DNA of 12,803 nucleotides from CAZWKI01 sp964634645 (GCA_964634645.1 CAZWKI010000030.1:1-12803), one strand, 5' to 3'. Counted from the stretch's first letter, positions 5,526-12,731 are shown. Made by a program: numbers and translations. The notes: generated by a model from the sequence alone, not told the origin.

Positions 5526-5963
5526 ATGTATTCTAAACAAGTATTAGAACATTTTAAAAATCCAAAAAATCAAGGAAAATTAAAAAATCCTGATTCTATT
5601 GGTCAAGTTGGAAACCTAATTTGTGGAGATATTATGAAATTGTATATAAATATCTCAAAAGATAAAAAAGACATATTAAAAAGCAAAATTAAAGAAGTCA
5701 AATTTGAAACGCTTGGTTGTGGAGCCGCCATTGCATGTTCATCAGTTGTAACATCAATTGCAAAGGGTAAGACACTTGAATATGGACTGAATTTAGACAA
5801 AAATTTTGTTTTGAAAGAGCTCGGAGGGCTTCCAGAGCAAAAAGTTCACTGTTCAATGCTTTCTATTCAAGCACTCAAAAAAGCGATAAATGATTATTTA
5901 AAAAAAACAGATGACAAAAAAAATAATAAAAAAAGAAACATTAGACCTAAAATTAAGAAATAA
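5526..5963 (+). CDS. Iron-sulfur cluster scaffold protein, IscU/NifU-N type
   Basis: A scaffold on which [2Fe-2S] clusters are assembled from sulfur supplied by the cysteine desulfurase. The opening MYSKQVLEHFKNPKNQG is the family signature. All three ligand cysteines are present: C33 in ICGD with D35, C65 in TLGCGAAIA and C109 in KVHCSML. An additional C71 is not a family ligand. The core ends near residue 126 (NDYLKK); residues 127-145 are a lysine/asparagine-rich tail encoded in A-runs and overlapping the Nfu gene. The loop between strands (ISKDKKDILKSKIKEV) is slightly longer than in bacterial IscU. It is first gene of the cassette with its own promoter. It could be called NifU or IscU; the length argues against the three-domain NifU. 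Confidence 0.92.
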   Translation: MYSKQVLEHFKNPKNQGKLKNPDSIGQVGNLICGDIMKLYINISKDKKDILKSKIKEVKFETLGCGAAIACSSVVTSIAKGKTLEYGLNLDKNFVLKELGGLPEQKVHCSMLSIQALKKAINDYLKKTDDKKNNKKRNIRPKIKK

Positions 5964-6162
5964 AATAAATGAAATAAGAAAAATTCTTCAAATGGATGGG
6001 GGAGATTTGAGTGTTGTTGAATTTGATAAAAATAAAAACAATTTGATAATAGAATTAAAGGGCATGTGTTCTCACTGTCCCATGGCAGAGATTACAATAA
6101 AAGAAATGATACAAGGTGAGCTTCGTAAGGATTTTCCAAAAATATCTGTGCAGAGATTTTGA
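5911..6162 (+). CDS. Nfu-type iron-sulfur protein (NifU C-terminal domain)
   Basis: A small protein of 83 residues that binds or delivers an Fe-S cluster through the CxxC motif in GMCSHCPMAEITIKEMI (C53, C56), preceded by the typical I-R-x-x-L-x-x-D-GGD-L (IRKILQMDGGDLSVVEF). It overlaps the upstream scaffold gene by 53 nt in another frame. No other in-frame ATG lies before LQMDGGD, inside the fold, so ATG 5911 is kept, though the overlap is unusually long. The overlap contains A8 and A7 runs; slippage there could join the two proteins into a NifU-like two-domain product. Its TGA stop shows that TGA is not reassigned. In NifU the two domains are fused; here they are separate. Confidence 0.85.
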   Translation: MTKKIIKKETLDLKLRNKINEIRKILQMDGGDLSVVEFDKNKNNLIIELKGMCSHCPMAEITIKEMIQGELRKDFPKISVQRF

Positions 6163-6186
6163 TTATTTTTTTATAAATAAACATAT

Positions 6187-6271
6187 GAAATCCGTTAGAT
6201 AAAATATTTGAATTAAAAAATTATATATCTCACGTAAAAACAAAAAATAAAAAATATCTAACCGATTGAAA
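6187..6271. repeat. Inverted-repeat element, unit 1 (TCCGTTAGAT family)
   Basis: AATCCGTTAGAT (6189-6200) is inverted as ATCTAACCGATT (6256-6267) with one mismatch. It begins 26 nt after the Nfu stop. The interior is A/T-rich with no coding potential. It is followed head to tail by unit 2, whose left end repeats TTAGATAAAATAT (6195-6207 and 6276-6288). Confidence 0.6.
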
Positions 6272-6367
6272 TTTATTAGATAAAATATAGCAATAAATGT
6301 GCTAAAATAGATCTAATTCATTTATATGAAAAAAACAATAAATAAAAAAACATCTAACGGATTGAAC
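6268..6367. repeat. Inverted-repeat element, unit 2, reaching into the cysteine desulfurase start
   Basis: A degenerate left end GAAATTTATTAGAT (6268-6281) and a right end ATCTAACGGATTGAAC (6352-6367). The right end is the exact complement of unit 1's left end over 12 bp. It contains the candidate promoter and the ATG at 6326, and its terminal TTG is an in-frame alternative start. Confidence 0.55.
6300..6308 (+). promoter_or_regulatory. Candidate extended -10 promoter for the cysteine desulfurase
   Basis: TGC followed by TAAAAT forms an extended -10. No convincing -35 is present, as expected for this class. Initiation near 6315 is compatible with either the ATG (6326) or TTG (6362) start. 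Confidence 0.35.
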
Positions 6368-7525
6368 AAAATTTATTTTGATAACGCTGCCACGACTCCA
6401 GTTGATAAAGGCGTTCTTAAAGAAATGTTACCATTTTTTTCAAATTATTTTGGCAATGCATCTTCTATTCACGGTTTTGGACAAAGAGCAGAAGCAGAGG
6501 TTTTAAAATCAAGAGATATCTTGGCAAAATTTTTGAATTGTAGTTCAAATGAAATTATTTTTACATCTGGCGCCACAGAAAGCAACAATATTGTTTTAAA
6601 AGGAGTCTTTTCTGATTTTAAGGGACATTTGATAACAACTTTAATTGAACATCCTGCTATTTTGGAAACAGCAAAATTTTTGCAGTCTTGTGGCGCAGAG
6701 GTTACATTTATTAATCCAGAAAAAAATGGCATTGTTGATTACAAAAAAATAATATCTTCAATAAAAGATAATACAAGACTCGTTTCAATAATGTATGTAA
6801 ACAATGAAATAGGAACAATACAGCCCATTGCAAAAATAGCCAAAATCATAAATGAATTGAATCAAAAAAGAACAAATAAAGTTTTATTTCATAGTGATGC
6901 AGTTCAGGGAACATATTTTTTACAAATGAACGTAAGTAGATTATATGTTGATATGCTTTCCATTTCTTCGCATAAGATTTATGGACCTAAGGGCATTGGG
7001 GCATTGTATTTAAAAAGAGGAATTAATTTTACCCCACTTATTCATGGAGGACATCAAGAGTATGGAATGAGGTCTGGGACACTGAATGTTCCAAATATTA
7101 TTGGTTTTGCTAAGGCGATTAGTCTGATAATGAAAAAAGAACACAAAAATCATATACAAAAAATTAAGAATATTCGTGATTATATAATAAAAGAGACTTT
7201 AAAAATTAAAGGAGTTTCTCTAGGCGGAGATAGAGAACTTCGAATAGAAAATAATGCAAATTTTTTGTTTGAAAACGTTGAAGGCGAAAGCCTTTTATTA
7301 AGACTAGACATGAAGGGAATGGCTTGCTCTACTGGATCAGCGTGCGCATCTGGTTCACTTTCACCTTCACACGTGCTTCTTGCAATGGGAATAAAACCAG
7401 AAAATGCTCACGGATCTTTGCGTATTTCTCTTGGAAAACACAATACAATGGAAGAGGCAAGATATTTTATTGCAGAACTAAAAAAAATTGTTAAAGAATT
7501 AAGAAATTATTCACCACTTAATTAA
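6326..7525 (+). CDS. Cysteine desulfurase (NifS/IscS family)
   Basis: A PLP enzyme that converts cysteine to alanine and passes persulfide sulfur to Fe-S scaffolds or tRNA-thiolation enzymes. Motifs: IYFDNAATTPVD at the N-terminus, SGATESNN, IEHPAIL (the PLP-stacking His), YVNNEIGT, FHSDAVQ, Schiff-base lysine K217 in SSHKIYGPKG, GGHQEYGMRSGT, and catalytic C340 in STGSACASGS. Length 399 is normal. The start is uncertain. ATG 6326 adds twelve Lys/Asn/Thr-rich residues, whereas TTG 6362 gives MNKIYFDNAATTP, the usual N-terminus, and sits in the repeat end where murC has its ATG. It lies after the scaffold and Nfu genes, making a minimal assembly cassette, and 4 nt before the next gene. Confidence 0.94.
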   Translation: MKKTINKKTSNGLNKIYFDNAATTPVDKGVLKEMLPFFSNYFGNASSIHGFGQRAEAEVLKSRDILAKFLNCSSNEIIFTSGATESNNIVLKGVFSDFKGHLITTLIEHPAILETAKFLQSCGAEVTFINPEKNGIVDYKKIISSIKDNTRLVSIMYVNNEIGTIQPIAKIAKIINELNQKRTNKVLFHSDAVQGTYFLQMNVSRLYVDMLSISSHKIYGPKGIGALYLKRGINFTPLIHGGHQEYGMRSGTLNVPNIIGFAKAISLIMKKEHKNHIQKIKNIRDYIIKETLKIKGVSLGGDRELRIENNANFLFENVEGESLLLRLDMKGMACSTGSACASGSLSPSHVLLAMGIKPENAHGSLRISLGKHNTMEEARYFIAELKKIVKELRNYSPLN

Positions 7526-7529
7526 ATCC

Positions 7530-7906
7530 ATGAAAGTAAATCATAAATTAAAAGTTTTTTTTGGAAATAAGATTGTATACCCTGTTATTATTTTTATTTT
7601 ACTTATAGATATTACAATTTTTTTAATGATTTATAAATATATTGACTTTACTAGACAGTCTCACGTTCTACACTATAATTTTTATTTTGGTATTGATTTA
7701 CTGGGGGGGGGCTCAAATTTGATTTATATTCCGATTGTGGGTTTTATGATTTTTTTAATAAATTTTTTATNNNNNNNNNNTTGGCATTTTGGATTTATAA
7801 TAAAAAAGAAGAATTTTTTGCTTCTTATTTTATTCTATTTGCAGCGCTATTTGTAAATATTGAACTGTTTATGTATATCTTGGGTATTATAAGTATTGAA
7901 TATTAA
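7530..7906 (+). CDS. Small integral membrane protein of unknown function (split by a scaffold gap)
   Basis: I do not recognise a named family. About 122 residues with three likely helices: about 15-36 (VIYPVIIFILLIDITIFLMI), about 66-83 (IYIPIVGFMIFLINFL), and a last one after the gap (FASYFILFAALFVNIELFMY). A motif FGIDLLGGG lies between the first two. After the ten-N gap (7771-7780) the coherent frame is LAFWIYNKKEEFFASYF, stopping at TAA 7904-7906; the nominal ten-N spacing gives a false frame and a false stop. The single shared T at the gap edges gives an in-frame join reading INFLLAFWIYNKKEEFF. FGIDLLGGG is encoded by a run of nine G (7703-7711), striking in this AT-rich DNA. Position 4 nt after the desulfurase gene and 9 nt before mraY suggests co-transcription. 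Confidence 0.65.
7771..7780. other. Scaffold gap of ten N inside the small membrane protein gene
   Basis: A fixed-length gap. Frame logic requires either a 1-bp overlap or 3n+2 missing bases, so the Ns do not reflect true length. Confidence 0.8.
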
Positions 7907-7915
7907 TTTTATTGT

Positions 7916-8955
7916 ATGTTAGAAAGCGCAATAATTATAAAAATATTTACACTTACAACAATTTCATTTATTGTTGCTATTTTAATTACTCCAATTATTA
8001 CGCATTTTCTGTATAAACATAAGTTGGGAAAACAAATCAGAGAAGAGAATGCTGCGCCAATATTTTTTTCTTTACACAAAAATAAAGTAGGAACACCTAC
8101 AATGGGTGGTGTAATAATTTGGCTTACATTGCTAATTATAATATTTTTGGGATACATTATTAATTTCTTTTTTCCAGAGTCACGACTGGGCTCTTTTAAT
8201 TTTTTTTCAAGATCTCAAACGCTACTTCCCTTGGGAGCGCTTATTGTATCGGCGNNNNNNNNNNTTATTTAGGAGTAAAAAAAATAGGAGTAAGAGGTGG
8301 AGGACTTAGCACAAAACAAAAATTAATTTTGTATTTCGGGATAGCATTTATAGGCGCAATTTGGTTTTATTTTAAACTTGATTGGGATATTTTACATATT
8401 CCTTTTTTTGGTAATTTTAATATAAATTGGTGGATTATTCCTATTTTTACTTTTGTTGTTGCGGCAACATCATTCTCAGTAAATGAAACAGACGGTCTAG
8501 ATGGCCTTGCAGGAGGATTGCTTTTGGAGTGTTTTGTTGGTTTTGCAATAATATGTTTGTTACAGGGTAAAACTGATTTAGCTATCTTTTGTGGAGTAAT
8601 AGTCGGAGCGCTTGTTACATTTTTGTGGTTTAATATTCCGCCGGCAAGATTTTTTATGGGAGATACGGGTTCAATGAGCCTTGGAATAACGCTTGGAATT
8701 ATTGCAATGCTTACAAATACACTTATTTATTTGCCACTTATAGGTTTCATATTTATATTAGAATCTCTTTCTGTAATAGTTCAAATGATTTCAAAAAAAC
8801 TAAGGAATGGGAAAAAAGTATTCAAATCAACCCCAATCCATCATCACTTTGAAGCAATTGGTTGGACTGAGTCAAAAATTGTAATGCGTGCATGGCTTCT
8901 TGGGGGTATTTTTATGGTTATAACAATAGTAATATATTTATTTGATAAGGCATAG
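7916..8955 (+). CDS. mraY: Phospho-N-acetylmuramoyl-pentapeptide-transferase MraY (split by a scaffold gap)
   Basis: Transfers phospho-MurNAc-pentapeptide from UDP to undecaprenyl phosphate, making lipid I at the inner membrane. Visible motifs: KVGTPTMGGVIIW, NETDGLDGLAGG (8481-8516), FMGDTGSMSLG with the catalytic Asp codon at 8662-8664, and TPIHHHFEAIGW with the His triplet at 8839-8847. About ten hydrophobic helices. The ten-N gap at 8255-8264 lies between GALIVSA and YLGVKKIG, where the conserved pair of catalytic aspartates (...DD-Y-x-G/K...) is expected. The downstream frame requires 3n+2 missing bases, fitting a few residues ending in GA-T (Asp). The gene is continuous in principle, about 345-350 residues; the TTG-initiated reading from 8329 is not a separate gene. 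No Shine-Dalgarno motif. Confidence 0.94.
8255..8264. other. Scaffold gap of ten N inside mraY
   Basis: The gap removes the expected catalytic Asp-Asp segment. No suffix-prefix overlap is seen at the edges, so some bases are truly missing here, unlike the ftsX gap. Confidence 0.8.
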
Positions 8956-8985
8956 AAGATTTATAATTTATTATTTTTAATTTAT

Positions 8986-9073
8986 AAATTGATTTATCAT
9001 TTGCTATTTTCTATTAAAATTCAAAATAATTAAATAGCAAATCAATTTAAATTTGATAATGATAAATAGAAAA
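8986..9073. repeat. Overlapping inverted repeats in the murD leader
   Basis: Three perfect inverted pairs interleave: ATTTGCTATT (8999-9008) with AATAGCAAAT (9033-9042); ATTTATCAT (8992-9000) with ATGATAAAT (9059-9067); TTTTCTATT (9007-9015) with AATAGAAAA (9065-9073). AAATTG (8986-8991) can also extend the first stem through CAATTT (9043-9048) after a 7-nt bulge. The alternatives are mutually exclusive and reach within 5 nt of the murD ATG. Confidence 0.45.
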
Positions 9074-9078
9074 TTATT

Positions 9079-10392
9079 ATGGATTTTAAAAATAAAAAAA
9101 TTTTAATAATGGGGCTGGGCACTATTGGAAAAGGATTAAAAGATGCTTTGTTTTTTTATAATAAAGGAGCAATAGTTACTGTTACAGATTTAAAGTCAGA
9201 GGAATTATTAAAAGATTCTTTAGATGAACTTAGAAAGTATAAGGATATTAAATTACATATTGGTTATCATGAAGAAAAAGATTTTATTGAAAATGAAATA
9301 ATAGTTAGAAATCCAGACGTTCCAATTAATTCTCCATTTTTAGAAATAGCAAGAAAAAATAATAATAAAATTATAATGGATGAGTCATATGCTTGCACCC
9401 TAAGTAATGCAAAGATTATTGCTGTTACTGGAACAAGAGGAAAGACAACGACAACAACTCTAATTTATGAAATTTTAAAAGAAGCAAAAAAAGATGTTTA
9501 TATTTCTGGAAATATAAGGGGGACAGCAACTTTGCCACTTTTAGAATTTTTAAAAGAAGATTCATTTCTTATTTTAGAATTATCTTCTTGGCAATTACAG
9601 GGTTTTCAAGATGAAAAATTTTCACCCCAATATTCTATTATTACAAATATTTACGAAGATCATTTAAATAGATGCGTAGGAATGGATGAGTATGTGGGTG
9701 ATAAAAAAAATATTTATAAATTTCAAAACAAAAACGATGCCTTGTTTTTAAATAGAGATCAGAAAAATAAATATTTTAAAGAATTTGGAAAAGAGGCAAA
9801 GGGAAAAATAATTTATTTTTCTAAAAAAGATGTAAAAAATTGGAAAACAAAACTTATCGGAGATCATAATCTCGAAAATATTGCAGCAGCTAGAGCTATT
9901 TGTCTGTCATTAAATATTGAAGAAGACATTATAAAACAAGTTGTAGAAAAATTTAGCCCAGTTGAGTTTAGATTACAAAAAATTAGGGAAACAAATGGTA
10001 TTACGTTTATAAATGATGCGTCAAGTACAGCGCCTATTGCTGGAATAAAAGCCTTAAATTCTTTTGATAAAAAAGTTTTGCTTATTTGTGGTGGTGCGAC
10101 AAAGGGGCTTTCTATTAATGAGTTTGCAAAAACAATTTGTAAAAAGGCAAAACACGTTGCATTTCTTAAGGGCACAGAAACAGATAGATTAAAAAAAGAA
10201 ATAGAGATCTGTGGAGGCAAAAAATTAATAATTGATATTTTTGATAATTTTGAAAAATCTATAAAAGCTCTTTATTCAATTGCAAAAAGCGGAGACGTAA
10301 TTTTGCTTTCTCCTGGATGTGCCAGCTTCGGAATGTTTCTAAACGAATTTGATAGAGGAGAACAGTTTAATAAAATAGTTGAATCTTTATAA
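9079..10392 (+). CDS. murD: UDP-N-acetylmuramoyl-L-alanine--D-glutamate ligase MurD
   Basis: An ATP-dependent Mur ligase that adds D-Glu to UDP-MurNAc-L-Ala in the cytoplasm. Its 437 residues match the usual length. N-terminal Rossmann domain KILIMGLGTIGKGL; the family's SPGVP appears as RNPDVP. ATP loop VTGTRGKTTTTT (residues 116-127, K122). Central domain: ELSSWQLQ, TNIYEDHLNRC and DKKNIYKFQ, where a lysine corresponds to the usually carbamylated one. C-terminal domain: INDASSTAPIAGIKAL, LLICGGATKGLS and LLSPGCASFGMFLNEFDRGEQF, the last being the classical MurD ending (SP-x-x-AS-x-D-x-F-x-x-x-x-x-RG), here with G in place of D. It is preceded by a 123-nt spacer with inverted repeats and followed after 6 nt by ftsW. 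Confidence 0.93.
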   Translation: MDFKNKKILIMGLGTIGKGLKDALFFYNKGAIVTVTDLKSEELLKDSLDELRKYKDIKLHIGYHEEKDFIENEIIVRNPDVPINSPFLEIARKNNNKIIMDESYACTLSNAKIIAVTGTRGKTTTTTLIYEILKEAKKDVYISGNIRGTATLPLLEFLKEDSFLILELSSWQLQGFQDEKFSPQYSIITNIYEDHLNRCVGMDEYVGDKKNIYKFQNKNDALFLNRDQKNKYFKEFGKEAKGKIIYFSKKDVKNWKTKLIGDHNLENIAAARAICLSLNIEEDIIKQVVEKFSPVEFRLQKIRETNGITFINDASSTAPIAGIKALNSFDKKVLLICGGATKGLSINEFAKTICKKAKHVAFLKGTETDRLKKEIEICGGKKLIIDIFDNFEKSIKALYSIAKSGDVILLSPGCASFGMFLNEFDRGEQFNKIVESL

Positions 10393-10398
10393 ATATTT

Positions 10399-11547
10399 AT
10401 GCGAAAAAATAAGGCAAGACAATTTATTTCTGATTTATTTCAGATGCATGGCAAAGAGCATCAACCAAATTATACAATTATAATTATAACTTTTATTTTA
10501 GTTGTTTTTGGTCTTTTAATGCTAATGTCAGCGAGTTCGGTTTTTTCTTTCAAAAAATTTGGAAATTCTTATTATATGTTTTGGCACCAACTATTATTCG
10601 GGGTTTTACCAGGTGTTATTTTTTATTATTTTTGTTCAAAAATAGATTTTAGAATTTGGAAAAAATTTTCCTTTTTGATGCTTTTGGCTTCAATAGGGCT
10701 TTTGCTTATAGTATTTATTCCGGGCATTGGAGCAAATTATGGAAAGGCTCACAGTTGGATAAATATTTTTGGATTTTCACTTCAACCCTCTGAAATTGTA
10801 AAGCTTACATTTTTATTATATCTTGCTTCTTGGTTTGATAGTAAAGGGCGCAATGTCAAGGACTTCCACACTGGTTTTTTACCCTTTATATTAATCCTCG
10901 CGTTAATAATGATTCTTATGTTTTTACAACCAGATCTTGGGACGATGTTTATAATTTTTTTGATTTCTATGGTATGTTTTTATGTTGGAGAATCAGATAT
11001 AAAACATTTTTTGATTATTTTGGGTGGCGCTTTTGCACTTGCAATTCTGGCTATAAAAATTGCACCATATAGACTCGCTAGATTTTTGGTTTTTATTAAT
11101 CCAAATACAGACACGGGTGGAATAGGATATCACTTAAATCAGGCTTTAATTGCAGTTGGATCCGGTGGAATATTTGGTATGGGGCTTGGAATGTCAAGAC
11201 AAAAATATGGATATTTACCGGAAGTTGCAGGAGATTCTATTTTTGGTATAGTTGCCGAAGAATTGGGATTTTTATTTTGTGTCATTTACATATTTTTGAT
11301 ATTTTTATTAGTATCTCAGGGAATAAAAATTGCAAAAAATTCACAAGATACATATGCTAAGGTATTGGCAACAGGAATTGTAATGTGGATTGGTTTGCAG
11401 AGCTTTATAAATATTGCTTCAATAATTGGTCTTGTGCCAATGACGGGAGTTCCACTTCCTTTTATAAGTTATGGCGGAACAGCAATGTTTATAAATCTTG
11501 CTGCGATTGGAATATTGGTGAATATGTCAAAACACACGACACATTAA
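10399..11547 (+). CDS. ftsW: Peptidoglycan glycosyltransferase FtsW (SEDS family)
   Basis: A SEDS-family polymerase of lipid II, working with a class B penicillin-binding protein at the septum. Its 382 residues form 9-10 helices after a cytoplasmic N-tail. Motifs: SASSVFSFKKFGNSYYMFWHQ at the first loop, SWINIFGFSLQPSEIVKL (the usual R-W-I/L here is HSWI), QPDLGT with the catalytic-type Asp at residue 179, GYHLNQALIAVGSGGIFGMG followed by YLPEVAGDSIFGIVAEELGF, and PLPFISYGGTAM near the end. RodA is similar, but the position between murD and murG is typical of ftsW. ATG 10399 follows the murD stop by 6 nt with no Shine-Dalgarno motif, so translation is probably coupled. Confidence 0.92.
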   Translation: MRKNKARQFISDLFQMHGKEHQPNYTIIIITFILVVFGLLMLMSASSVFSFKKFGNSYYMFWHQLLFGVLPGVIFYYFCSKIDFRIWKKFSFLMLLASIGLLLIVFIPGIGANYGKAHSWINIFGFSLQPSEIVKLTFLLYLASWFDSKGRNVKDFHTGFLPFILILALIMILMFLQPDLGTMFIIFLISMVCFYVGESDIKHFLIILGGAFALAILAIKIAPYRLARFLVFINPNTDTGGIGYHLNQALIAVGSGGIFGMGLGMSRQKYGYLPEVAGDSIFGIVAEELGFLFCVIYIFLIFLLVSQGIKIAKNSQDTYAKVLATGIVMWIGLQSFINIASIIGLVPMTGVPLPFISYGGTAMFINLAAIGILVNMSKHTTH

Positions 11548-11600
11548 TGCGATTTGCTATTTTATTATTTTTTATTTTCAATTTTATTTAATAAAAAATT

Positions 11601-12647
11601 ATGAAATTATTATTTTCTGGTGGTGGAACACTTGGTCCAGTTACGCCACTTATTGCAATAATAGATGAAATAAAAAAAAGTCATTCAAAAGACGAAATTT
11701 TTTGGGTTTCAACAAAAAACGGTAAAGAAAATGAATTTTTGAGAAAGTTAGATATTAAAATATATTCTATTGCATCTGCAAAGCTCAGAAGATATTTGAG
11801 CGTACAGAACATTTTTGATGTTTTTAGATTTATAAAATCATTATTTGAAAGTTATAAAATAATAAAAAAAATAAAACCAGATATTATAATAAGCGCAGGA
11901 GGATATGTAAGTGTGGCTCCAGTAATTGTAGGAAGATTATTAAAAATAAAAATTTTTATTCATCAACAAGATATTCAAATTGGCTTGGCAAATAAAATAA
12001 TGAGTTTTTTTGCAGACACTATTACGGTAAGTTTTGAGGAGCAGTTAAGAAAATTCAAAAATAAAAATGTTTTTTTTACTGGAAATCCATGTAGGTTTAC
12101 AAAAAATGAGATTGAAAAATTAAACAAAGAAAGTTTATTATTAAAGCATAATTTGAAAAAAGACAAGCCAATAGTCCTTATTCTTGGTGGGAGTTCTGGT
12201 GCAGAATCTCTAAACAATGCCATTTATAATTCAATTGATAAGTTAGCTAAAAAATGTCAAATTATTCATGTTACCGGAACAAATAAAGGAAGCGAAATTG
12301 AAAGCGATGATTATATGCAAATCGAATTTTTGAAAGAAGAGGCAATAGAGTTTTTTTATCTTTCTGACATTATAATTTCTCGTGCAGGGCTTGGAACCTT
12401 GACGGAGTTATCATCAATGGAAAAATGTTCTATAATTGTTCCACTTTTGGGTCATCAAGAGAAAAATGCAGAATATTTTTATAAAAAAAATGCAGTTGAA
12501 ATCGCAAATTCAGAAAATTTTATTGAAAAGCTTTTTGAACTTTTAAACAACAGAGATAAACAAATAGAACTAGGAAAAAATATCAAAAAAATGATGCCAA
12601 ACAACAGTAGTCAAAAAATAATAGAAAAAATATATGAATCCCGTTAG
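11601..12647 (+). CDS. murG: UDP-GlcNAc--lipid I N-acetylglucosaminyltransferase MurG
   Basis: Adds GlcNAc to lipid I to make lipid II on the cytoplasmic membrane face. A GT-B fold of 348 residues. The first glycine loop reads GGGTLGPVTPL (7-17) where the family normally has GGTGGHxxP, so the conserved His is Pro13 and one Gly is Leu11. Next come ISAGGYVSVAPVIVG, HQQDIQIGLANKIM (H121; the family usually has HEQN), FTGNPCR, LILGGSSGAESLNNAI, SRAGLGTLTELSS (E269, a nucleotide-sugar contact in known MurG) and GHQEKNAEYF (from 284). Position between ftsW and murC confirms identity. Its last codons (ESR-stop) lie inside the left end of an inverted-repeat element, so the C-terminus may have been set by it. 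Confidence 0.92.
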   Translation: MKLLFSGGGTLGPVTPLIAIIDEIKKSHSKDEIFWVSTKNGKENEFLRKLDIKIYSIASAKLRRYLSVQNIFDVFRFIKSLFESYKIIKKIKPDIIISAGGYVSVAPVIVGRLLKIKIFIHQQDIQIGLANKIMSFFADTITVSFEEQLRKFKNKNVFFTGNPCRFTKNEIEKLNKESLLLKHNLKKDKPIVLILGGSSGAESLNNAIYNSIDKLAKKCQIIHVTGTNKGSEIESDDYMQIEFLKEEAIEFFYLSDIIISRAGLGTLTELSSMEKCSIIVPLLGHQEKNAEYFYKKNAVEIANSENFIEKLFELLNNRDKQIELGKNIKKMMPNNSSQKIIEKIYESR

Positions 12648-12731
12648 ATAAAAATTAATCTAATGAGTTCATGTTTTGTGGTATGGTTTTATAAAATATA
12701 AATAATAATATTAATATTTAACGGGATGAAC
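12636..12731. repeat. Inverted-repeat element, unit 3, bounding the murG-murC spacer
   Basis: Left end GAATCCCGTTAGAT (12636-12649), right end ATTTAACGGGATGAAC (12716-12731). ATCCCGTTAGAT and ATTTAACGGGAT are complementary over 11 of 12 positions. The left end supplies the murG TAG (12645-12647) and the right end the murC ATG (12726). It is the same family as the units before the cysteine desulfurase gene. A partial extra right end, ATCTAATGAGTTCATG, follows at 12658. Confidence 0.6.
12679..12687 (+). promoter_or_regulatory. Possible extended -10 promoter for murC
   Basis: TGG followed by TATGGT in the middle of the repeat element, about 38 nt before the murC ATG. The -10 has only 4 of 6 consensus bases and there is no good -35; weak. 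Confidence 0.2.

Noticed and set aside
6160..6162. TGA reassigned to glycine or tryptophan, as in some related lineages
   Set aside because: TGA ends the Nfu gene at the expected length, and no in-frame TGA is needed inside any conserved protein here.
7781..7856. Frame ending KKKNFLLLILFYLQRYL as the C-terminus of the small membrane protein
   Set aside because: It depends on counting ten Ns as real bases. The other frame is longer, ends at 7906 and matches membrane-protein composition.
8329..8955. A separate protein starting at TTG 8329
   Set aside because: It is the continuation of mraY after the scaffold gap; coding sequence clearly begins earlier (YLGVKKIGVRGGGLSTKQK).
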